The position numbers and the translations under genes were made by a program. Positions 1 through 6,623 of a stretch of DNA of 8,752 nucleotides are shown piece after piece. Source of the DNA: CAYXVU01 sp964468725 (lineage in GTDB: Bacteria > Acidobacteriota > Blastocatellia > UBA7656); NCBI GenBank assembly GCA_964468725.1, contig CAYXVU010000250.1, positions 1 to 8,752 on the forward strand. Direction: 5' to 3'. The notes under the pieces were generated by a model. It saw only the letters and a program-made list of their open reading frames with translations. It did not search any database and was not told the origin of the DNA. How positions within the stretch are numbered: the stretch's first letter is position 1; every line of letters begins with the position of its first letter.

Positions 1-45
1 CCGTGCGAATCTCGAATCCCAAAGAAAAAATAATCTCCTTAATCA
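1..45 (-). other. 3' flank of the receptor gene
   Basis: Only 45 nt follow the receptor's TGA before the window ends. On the minus strand they hold a TAAGGAG (41-35) and a T-rich run, but no stem before the T run, so no intrinsic terminator can be called. Whether another gene follows in the operon cannot be decided from this window. Confidence 0.4.
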
Positions 46-3000
46 TCAAAAACTATAGCGTAAGGAGAGTTGCATATTGCGTCCGGGTGCGGCGGTGGTC
101 ACCCTTCCAAATAACGAGGGCGAGTCGACCCGCAACGAATTGGTCTGTACGTCAAAATGAGCACGGTTGAGGAGATTTCGAATATCTGCGCGTAAGGAGA
201 TTTGTTGAGTCTCCGAGATTCGCATTCGCTTGCTGAGCGAAAAGGAGGTTAGATTGATGCCGGGGCCATCAAAGAGGTTGCGCCCGACCGTGCCTTGTCT
301 TTGCTCTTTGGCACTCACCTGTCGAAACGAGTTGGGGTCGAAGAGGAAATTGCCACTCTGTTTCGTGCCATTGACAGTGATAATCTTGAACTCTCGAGGA
401 TTCAGTTTGACGAAATTGCCTGTGAAGTCGGGCACACCAAGTGCGCCGATAACACGATCTTGTCGTCGGATGTCGAAGTTTTGAATGATGTCAATGGGCA
501 ACCCCGAATTCATTTGTGTGATGCCGCTCACTTGCCAGCCCTTCAAAAGAGCCTGCGGGATGCCTTTTAAGCGAACCTCCGGGAGTGTGTAGCTGTAGTT
601 GGCGACAAAACTGTGTGTCCGGTTAAAGGAAGAGGGCGCCCAGCGAAACGGATCGGCTAAGTAGGCTGAAAAGGGAACCGAACCATTATCTAATGCTTTG
701 CTATAAACATAATAGGCGTCGAAGGTGAACCCGTTTTTGAGCCTGCGAGAGATTTTGATTTGTAACGAGTCATAGCGGGCACGACCGCTGCTCTCTTGCA
801 ATGGGATGTTGCCCAGATGCGGATAGCGACGACGCGATTGCGGAGGAATTTCGAGGTCTCTTTCATCCACATTTGCCGTATTGATTTCGCGTTCCCGATT
901 CAATTTGAAGCTGTTGTTGCCTACATAAGCGAGTTCCAAGAGGAGGGCTCCGGGCAATTCGCGCTGCACGGTGAGATTGTAATGATAGGAATAGGCTGTG
1001 CGGAAATTGGGGTCGAAGGCTTGAATTGTCGGCGTCTGGGTAAAGATGCCGCGATTCAACTCAATCGGCCAGGGGTTCAACCCGTTGCCGAATGGATTTG
1101 CAAGGGTAGCCTGTGTTGCTCGCAATTGGCTGGGGGTCAGACTTTGAGTAATGGAGAATGGTTGGGTGAGCGATGACTGAGTAAAATTCAGACCGAAGGT
1201 TTGGTCGTAAAAGATTCCTCCGCCGGCGCGAATCGCACTCTTTCCATTTCCAAATAGTTTGCCCATCCATCCGGAATTCGATGCCGGAGAGTAGGCTAAT
1301 CCCAATCGCGGGGCGAAGTCATTCTGATCGGCACGGTATCCTCCTCGCGGAACCTTGCCTAACAGCGGGTCCGGGTCGCCTGGAAACAGCATCCCAATCG
1401 GTGCATAAGGAAATTTGACGGATTGTTGGTCGGGGCGAAAGACGCTCAACTGATCGAGTTTATCCACAAAAGGCGGAGAGAATTCGTAGCGCAGCCCCAT
1501 ATTGATTGTCAGATTGTGTTTAACGCGCCAATCATCCATTGCGTAAAGGCTGAAGACCCTCTGTCTGGGGTAACGCGAGTTACCGGAAGTCTGCCGGTAA
1601 AAATTGGGGATACCCAGCAAGAAATCGGCGATGGGATTAAAGGTTCCATTGGAAAAAGCGCTGAGAAAAATGAACTCTCCGTTGTTATTTCCAGACTGTG
1701 TCTGTTGCAAAAAGCCGCGAACTTCGCCTCCGAACTTCCAGGTCTGTTTGCCATGTTGATGGGACAGATCGTCTTTGATTTGCCAGGAAGTTTTCAGATC
1801 GCGGAATTGATTGACCGGCGCTACGCGGATATCTGTTCCATTGATTGAAATTGACGGCGCGCTGAGGAACCGGTCGGACTGAGGATGGATGCCTGTGAAT
1901 CCGAACTCAGACGGCGGAGTGCCGGTTGCGCCGGGAGAGAAGAACTGCGAGGCATTAACGTAATAGGTTGCGGCAACAGATAATTGGTTGACCGTGTGTG
2001 TGGCAAAGATATGGGTCTCGCGCAGGATGAGATTTTGATTGCGAAAGTTGGAAAAACTTTTGCTGCCGACAGGCAGGCTGGTCAATCCGCTGATGACATC
2101 AAAGTCGATTAGAAAATAGGTTGCACTCAGATTATCCGAAGGGCTGATCTCCTTATCGAACCGAGCCGTGATTTGATCGTTTTGAAAGTCAACCGGTAAG
2201 AGTTGGCGAAAATTTCTATCGCCGCTATTCGGCAAGGGGATGAAGCGATCCAAATAGATGCGTGAAATCGGATTGATGGACGCTTGCGGGATGATACCGT
2301 TTTTGAATCGCTTATGAGTCTGCGGATCAATCGGCCAACTGGCGGAAGAGGATTGGCTGAAATCACCGCGCCGCTCCAACGCAGAGAGAACGATCAAGTT
2401 GGAAGTGGTTTCTCGATAGGCGCGTGCCACTTCATAATCGAGGAAGAATAGCCCTTTGAAGATCGAGGGCAAGCGCGTTGGGCCGCCGATCTGACCGCCG
2501 AAAGTATGAACCCGATCAAGCGGCTTTTCGGCGTCAAAGAAGCTGCGCGCATTGAAGGCTTCATTGATCAGAAAATAACGCAGATTGCCCTGATAGGTTT
2601 GACTCCCTGACTTGACTACCGCATTGACAATGCCTCCTGAACTGCGTCCGAGATCAGCTTGATAGTTGTTGGTAACAATGGTGAATTCTTGTAGCGCGTC
2701 GGGGTTGGGAAAAGGAGAGACCGAGCGATTATTCTCTTGATCGTTATTATCGCCGGTCTCCAGATTGAAACTGATTGAGGTCGGGCGTGAACCATTGACG
2801 CTCATCTGATGTCCGAAACGATTCGAATCGGGATTGGCAACGCCCAGATAGGTTGCCGGTGACACCCCCGGAATTAAGAAGGAGAGAACTCCCAATGTGT
2901 TGCGCCCGAGAGTGGTGGTCAACACCGGGAGATGAACGACCTGTTCATTGGTTACGCTATGCTTAACGGTTGCGTTGCTGATATCTACGGTGTTTGTGTC

Positions 3001-3447
3001 GGCAGCGAGCGAATAACGTGTTGTCACATCAACCGATTCTTTGATTGGTTTCGGGCGCAATGCGATATCAACAGAGGTATTGACGCTGGCTAGCAGCGAA
3101 ATATCGTTTACCGAATAGGGTTCAAACCCGGCCACTTCGACGATCAATGAATAGGAGCCGGGCGGGAGTAGGGAGAAGATGAAAAAGCCCTCTTGGTCGG
3201 TGATTTTGCTGCGTTGGAACCCTGTCTGATTGTTGATTAGCGTGACTTGGGCGTTCGGGATTACAGCATCGGTCTCGTCGAGTACCATTCCGCTCAGATT
3301 GGAAGAGGTAGCCTGCGGGTGCAGCACCGAGAAGTGACCGTTTCCAAAGACGGGTTGCAAGGTAATGAGAACGGCAACGAACCAGATACCCGCCGGGAAG
3401 AAGACCGAGCGGCGTCGAGTTTGGTAAGGCGAAAACATCTTGTGCAT
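46..3447 (-). CDS. Oar-like TonB-dependent outer-membrane receptor with N-terminal carboxypeptidase-regulatory-like domain
   Basis: Predicted outer-membrane beta-barrel protein of 1133 residues, of the large TonB-dependent, Oar-like class common in Acidobacteriota; the substrate cannot be read from sequence. Seen: a signal peptide (RRR at 11-13, hydrophobic core about 15-34, likely cleavage near VFG at 33-35); a carboxypeptidase-regulatory-like beta-sandwich at about 50-131 (SGMVLDETDAVIPNAQVTL, then GFFIFSLLPPGSYSLIVEVAGF); a TonB-box-like ESVDVTT at 137-143; a plug-like region at about 155-285 (MSVNGSRPTS, ALQEFTIVTNNYQADLGRSS, GGIVNAVVKSGS); and a long barrel ending in LSLRYSF, with the terminal Phe expected of outer-membrane barrels. 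No STN signalling domain precedes the plug. ATG at 3447 is chosen; a second ATG at 3438 is possible, and neither has a clear Shine-Dalgarno. It starts 34 nt after the sigma-fusion gene, so co-transcription is likely. Class is confident, transported molecule unknown. Confidence 0.9.
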   Translation of the reverse strand: MHKMFSPYQTRRRSVFFPAGIWFVAVLITLQPVFGNGHFSVLHPQATSSNLSGMVLDETDAVIPNAQVTLINNQTGFQRSKITDQEGFFIFSLLPPGSYSLIVEVAGFEPYSVNDISLLASVNTSVDIALRPKPIKESVDVTTRYSLAADTNTVDISNATVKHSVTNEQVVHLPVLTTTLGRNTLGVLSFLIPGVSPATYLGVANPDSNRFGHQMSVNGSRPTSISFNLETGDNNDQENNRSVSPFPNPDALQEFTIVTNNYQADLGRSSGGIVNAVVKSGSQTYQGNLRYFLINEAFNARSFFDAEKPLDRVHTFGGQIGGPTRLPSIFKGLFFLDYEVARAYRETTSNLIVLSALERRGDFSQSSSASWPIDPQTHKRFKNGIIPQASINPISRIYLDRFIPLPNSGDRNFRQLLPVDFQNDQITARFDKEISPSDNLSATYFLIDFDVISGLTSLPVGSKSFSNFRNQNLILRETHIFATHTVNQLSVAATYYVNASQFFSPGATGTPPSEFGFTGIHPQSDRFLSAPSISINGTDIRVAPVNQFRDLKTSWQIKDDLSHQHGKQTWKFGGEVRGFLQQTQSGNNNGEFIFLSAFSNGTFNPIADFLLGIPNFYRQTSGNSRYPRQRVFSLYAMDDWRVKHNLTINMGLRYEFSPPFVDKLDQLSVFRPDQQSVKFPYAPIGMLFPGDPDPLLGKVPRGGYRADQNDFAPRLGLAYSPASNSGWMGKLFGNGKSAIRAGGGIFYDQTFGLNFTQSSLTQPFSITQSLTPSQLRATQATLANPFGNGLNPWPIELNRGIFTQTPTIQAFDPNFRTAYSYHYNLTVQRELPGALLLELAYVGNNSFKLNREREINTANVDERDLEIPPQSRRRYPHLGNIPLQESSGRARYDSLQIKISRRLKNGFTFDAYYVYSKALDNGSVPFSAYLADPFRWAPSSFNRTHSFVANYSYTLPEVRLKGIPQALLKGWQVSGITQMNSGLPIDIIQNFDIRRQDRVIGALGVPDFTGNFVKLNPREFKIITVNGTKQSGNFLFDPNSFRQVSAKEQRQGTVGRNLFDGPGINLTSFSLSKRMRISETQQISLRADIRNLLNRAHFDVQTNSLRVDSPSLFGRVTTAAPGRNMQLSLRYSF

Positions 3448-3481
3448 GAGGATCGTTCTATGAGCAGCAACGGCGACAGGA
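3448..3481 (-). other. Short intergenic gap between sigma-fusion and receptor genes
   Basis: The 34 nt between the TAA of the sigma-fusion gene and the receptor ATG contain no terminator hairpin and no recognisable promoter. This supports co-transcription. There is also no AGGAGG-like sequence before either candidate receptor ATG, so initiation may be weak or depend on translation of the upstream gene. Confidence 0.55.
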
Positions 3482-6400
3482 TTACAGCAAGCCCGCCGCT
3501 AGAGTTTCTGCCGCTTTAATCGAAATTTGAAATTCATTCGAGCGAATGATACTCGTGCTGCCCGGCTCCTCCGAAACCGTGAACGCCAGACGAAGGTTCT
3601 TCTCATTCTTTACGGCCAAGTCGAATATTTGATCGGCAGCCAGCATCAGATTGGCAGGGATGACCGTTGGCGCTGATTCGGCGGAGCCTGCACCAAAAAA
3701 GATCGGTTGCAATTCCCGGCGCAATGCGACTGATTCTTCCTGAATGATTCGGGCATGATCTCTGATAAACGAGCGCAACTGGCCCTGAGAGCCTGAATCA
3801 AGCAGTTGCATCTCGGCTTCGGAAAATTCCGCGAGGGCGTGCTTGATCGCCCATGCGTGCTGTAAAGCGCGTCGTGCGCGATTGAGAATCTGAGTAGCGA
3901 AGCGACGGACTTCCGTATCCAGAGCCGCTTCAGAAAGAGATGTTTGGCGGCCTTGCCCCCGATGAGCGAAATAGTCCCGAACCTCTGCAAAGGCAGGGAT
4001 ATTGTATTTAATTAGTTCTACGCGGCGTGTCGAAAAGGGGCGGCTGGGTTGGCTGGCCTGCTGTTGCAAGGCCTCGCTTTCGGTTAAAGCGTCTATTCGG
4101 ACACCGGCTGTGCTTGCCAGATTTTGCAAAGCATTGAGAATTTCCTGTTTGCGAGAATCCGTCTCTGTGATGATGCGAATTTGCAGCCCGCCATCAATTT
4201 CTGATAGCCCTATGGGTTCGCTAAGGCAGGCTCCGAGGCGATGCAAGCGGTATAAGGCCTCGACCTTCAACTTGGCAATCGTTGCGGCGCTCAACGGTGT
4301 TGCTGTGTTCGAGGCTGGCAGCGTTTCGACAACGGGCTCATTCTTTTTGTTGAATTCGTTTGCGACGCGCTTGATCGAGAGCGTCTTAATCCATGCATCG
4401 GGTTGAAAGACCGCAGGCGAGATGGTCTGGCTCTCGTGTTTTTCGAAACTGCTCTCCACAAATCGGTATTCAGTACGTTCCCCGGCGCGCAAAACTTGAA
4501 AGACTTGTTCGACAGGGCGTAAATCGCTCTTGCGGATTTTTAGCGTTGCCTGAACCGGTTGATCGTCGAATTTTTCAGTAAACTGCACAGCCGCCAAGTA
4601 ATGGATGGAGTAAAAGCCTGACTTCTCTTCAACCGATTGTGAAGATCCTGCATTGACATGCTCTTCAAAGGTCTGGATGGGTGCCGGGGAAATCCATCCC
4701 GTTCGAAGGGTCGTAAAGGCATCCTCAGCAACCGGAAGTTTGAGATTGTCCGCTTCGAGAGTCATAAACGGAGAAGCAGAACGCTGATAAGCTCGAACCG
4801 TTTGGTCTGCCGCTAACCATTCGCCTTCGATGAGTTGTCCGGCTTCATCGAACACCCTACGGGCGGCCACGCCGGTTTCGGGCGCTGACCAAATTTCGAT
4901 TCGCCGTTTGGCTGCAATAGTGCGACTGTCAGGATGCACCTCTTCATACTGGATTATGCGCCGGAAAACGTGATTGGGAAGCAGCGGTGTTGTTTGTGCA
5001 GAAGTACGCGCTTGGCGCAACAACTCTGCCGCCGTCAAGGGGGTGGTCGGAAAGCGCAGATAAGCGATCACGCCCACCAATAAAATGGCGAGCGCAGCGG
5101 TAACGAGAAGGGGGTTGAAAAGTCGCCGCAGGGTCGAAAAGAAACTTGCCGGGGCGAGACTTGCAACCAGAAAGCTTGGCGATGCAGCGGGTTTGGTCGG
5201 AACGGGCATCGGCTCCATATCTGAAGCCATCAGGTCTGCCGACATCTCGGCGCATTCGGTTACGAAGTCCGATTTCAATTGCGGATCATGATAAATAGTT
5301 TGCAGATTTGGCCAAGTCTCCTGAAAGCTCAGCTCAAATTGAAGAGTGCGTTGTTCGCTCAATTCAACTCGCGCTGTTTGTGTGACGGCACCTTCCGGAG
5401 GCGGGTCAATGCCGGACAGCAGCATCCGCACTCCTTGCTCGCTGAAGATTTCAATAAAGCCGATCTTTTCGGAGATATTCACAGACAGATTCTGTTCGTT
5501 CCAATCCGAGCTCACTCTTTGAGAACCGACCATAAAGCCATTAACCGCCAAATGGAGTTCTTGCGGGATGTGTTCATAGGTGTCGCGAACGCCCGATTGA
5601 TAGCGACTAAAGAGGAGCTTCCGTCTGTTTGGCGATAGGCCAGTTGAGGTTTTCCATCCGTTGTCGGGCGAGAGCGTGTCGGTCGGGAACCGTCCGCTAA
5701 TGGGAGGCAAGTCTAAAAAGCGGTTGGCGGCTTCCAGACAGGATTTACAGCAGACCAAATGGCTGAGGGAAGCGCGGTCAATCTGCTCTCGTTGCTCGCC
5801 TGAGTAGATCTTCTGAAGATAGCTCTCTGACAGGCAGGCACCGGACTTGGCGGCAAAAAGAGCTTCGCGGAGTTCGGCCAAAAAATCGAGTGATTCGGAA
5901 GGGAAGCGAAAGTCCGAAAGCGAGGAGGGCAATTTGCCTTTGGCCAAACCGAGTTGTTGTGGGTTGTTCAGGTAAATTTTCGTTTCGCTGCGCGCAATAC
6001 GGAGCCAGTCATCTACCGCCCGGCGCGGTCCATTAAGAATGCGGGCGATTTCGGTCGGGTAGTAGCCGTGAAAAAAGCGGAGGATGAGTATGCTACCGAC
6101 TTTTGAACTCTCTTTTCGCAAACAGGCGTATTGGCAAATGGTTCGCAGTTCATCACGAATTTGGGTCAAATGGGAGGCGTCAACATGGCGAAGTCCAGCT
6201 TCCGCCGAGTCATAATCAATGAGGGAAAGCGATTTCACCGGACGTCGCGCATCACGGCGAAACTGGGAAAGGTGCAGATTGCGCACGATGGCGAAGAGAT
6301 AGCCTTCGAGGTTCTGAATGGCATTCAGATCCGGGCGTGCGAGGGTAAATTGGATGAAGGCATCGTGAACGAGGTCTTCGGTTCGTTGTTGATCATGACC

Positions 6401-6490
6401 GGTGAGATGCAGAGTCCACACGACAAGCTGATCATACCGTTGTATGAAGGCCTCTTCATGACTGGGGGTGACTTTCCAGGCTTTTAACAT
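3482..6490 (-). CDS. Membrane-anchored ECF-type sigma factor fused to zinc-finger anti-sigma-like and periplasmic domains
   Basis: A 1002-residue protein joining a sigma factor to what looks like its own regulator. Order seen: sigma region 2 at about 10-83 (EDLVHDAFIQFTL, LEGYLFAIVRNLHLSQFRR); region 4 at about 115-174 with a helix-turn-helix (YPTEIARILNGPRRAVDDWL); a zinc-finger anti-sigma-like motif H244-x3-C248-x2-C251; an unassigned beta-rich stretch at about 300-402; a Pro/Ala-rich linker; one transmembrane helix at about 460-480 (LLVTAALAILLVGVIAYL); then about 520 residues predicted periplasmic, including a LolA/RseB-like beta-rich part (about 484-697), a BON-like alpha/beta segment (about 740-805) and a charged helical segment (about 853-930). 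Ordinary ECF factors are about 180-200 residues, so most of this protein is extra. ATG 6490 is preferred: the frame runs upstream to a TTG at 6574, but that lies inside a terminator stem. Sigma domain and membrane anchor are confident; domain names after the helix are tentative. Confidence 0.88.
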   Translation of the reverse strand: MLKAWKVTPSHEEAFIQRYDQLVVWTLHLTGHDQQRTEDLVHDAFIQFTLARPDLNAIQNLEGYLFAIVRNLHLSQFRRDARRPVKSLSLIDYDSAEAGLRHVDASHLTQIRDELRTICQYACLRKESSKVGSILILRFFHGYYPTEIARILNGPRRAVDDWLRIARSETKIYLNNPQQLGLAKGKLPSSLSDFRFPSESLDFLAELREALFAAKSGACLSESYLQKIYSGEQREQIDRASLSHLVCCKSCLEAANRFLDLPPISGRFPTDTLSPDNGWKTSTGLSPNRRKLLFSRYQSGVRDTYEHIPQELHLAVNGFMVGSQRVSSDWNEQNLSVNISEKIGFIEIFSEQGVRMLLSGIDPPPEGAVTQTARVELSEQRTLQFELSFQETWPNLQTIYHDPQLKSDFVTECAEMSADLMASDMEPMPVPTKPAASPSFLVASLAPASFFSTLRRLFNPLLVTAALAILLVGVIAYLRFPTTPLTAAELLRQARTSAQTTPLLPNHVFRRIIQYEEVHPDSRTIAAKRRIEIWSAPETGVAARRVFDEAGQLIEGEWLAADQTVRAYQRSASPFMTLEADNLKLPVAEDAFTTLRTGWISPAPIQTFEEHVNAGSSQSVEEKSGFYSIHYLAAVQFTEKFDDQPVQATLKIRKSDLRPVEQVFQVLRAGERTEYRFVESSFEKHESQTISPAVFQPDAWIKTLSIKRVANEFNKKNEPVVETLPASNTATPLSAATIAKLKVEALYRLHRLGACLSEPIGLSEIDGGLQIRIITETDSRKQEILNALQNLASTAGVRIDALTESEALQQQASQPSRPFSTRRVELIKYNIPAFAEVRDYFAHRGQGRQTSLSEAALDTEVRRFATQILNRARRALQHAWAIKHALAEFSEAEMQLLDSGSQGQLRSFIRDHARIIQEESVALRRELQPIFFGAGSAESAPTVIPANLMLAADQIFDLAVKNEKNLRLAFTVSEEPGSTSIIRSNEFQISIKAAETLAAGLL

Positions 6491-6545
6491 AGTCCCGCCC
6501 AATGATAGGGACGCACGGCAGAGACATGATCTCGAATGGGCTGAG
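6491..6545 (-). promoter_or_regulatory. Upstream region of the sigma-fusion gene, presumed promoter and weak ribosome binding site
   Basis: These 55 nt lie between the terminator and the ATG at 6490. Because the terminator should stop read-through, the sigma/receptor pair needs a promoter here or relies on leakage. A purine-rich GGGCGGGA (6500-6493) ends 2 nt before the ATG, a poor and closely spaced Shine-Dalgarno. TATCAT (6507-6502) resembles a -10 box, but I see no convincing -35 at 16-18 nt and a start there would give almost no leader. No GG-N10-GC pattern of a sigma-54 promoter is present. The promoter is therefore assumed from context, not demonstrated. Confidence 0.3.
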
Positions 6546-6574
6546 AAAAAAAACTTGCGGCGGATGCGCCGCAA
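6546..6574 (-). terminator. Intrinsic (rho-independent) terminator downstream of the sigma-54 activator
   Basis: On the minus strand, TTGCGGCG (6574-6567), loop CATC, then CGCCGCAA (6562-6555), one G, and eight consecutive T (6553-6546). The 8-bp stem is perfect with six G/C pairs. The T run lies on the minus-strand 3' side only; the other flank also reads A on the plus strand, so the structure works in one direction. It sits 50 nt after the activator's stop codon and should end that transcript before the sigma-fusion gene. Confidence 0.85.
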
Positions 6575-6587
6575 AAATCGGTTTTGT

Positions 6588-6618
6588 GATAATGGGAGTC
6601 GGTCACTCCGCCATTACC
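6588..6618 (-). other. Stem-loop between activator stop codon and terminator
   Basis: Minus-strand GGTAATG (6618-6612) pairs with CATTATC (6594-6588) with one G-T wobble; inside it, after a 2-nt bulge, GGAGT pairs with ACTCC around the loop GACCG. It begins 5 nt after the TGA stop and is not followed by a T run, so it is not itself a standard terminator. It could protect the mRNA 3' end, or may have no role. The pairing is seen; the function is inference. Confidence 0.5.
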
Positions 6619-6623
6619 AACGG

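Noticed and set aside
1..45. A downstream gene beginning with TTG at 22, after TAAGGAG at 41-35
   Set aside because: The spacing of about 12 nt is long, the start codon is weak, and only seven codons would be visible.
171..235. Repeated AAGGAGA and GAGATTCG words near the receptor 3' end
   Set aside because: They fall in coding sequence for repeated barrel strands (SLR-type residues) and are short, so chance and protein repetition explain them.
1423..1848. Plus-strand open frame of 141 codons inside the receptor gene
   Set aside because: Antisense to a well-supported barrel-encoding gene, with no recognisable domain; open antisense frames are expected opposite long genes.
3482..3646. Possible promoter for the receptor inside the 3' end of the sigma-fusion gene
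   Set aside because: Two TTGC sequences on the minus strand looked like -12 elements of sigma-54 promoters, but neither has GG at the required distance.
6131..6487. Plus-strand open frame of 118 codons opposite the sigma domain
   Set aside because: Lies entirely opposite sigma regions 2 and 4, which have clear homology on the minus strand; the plus-strand product has no recognisable family.
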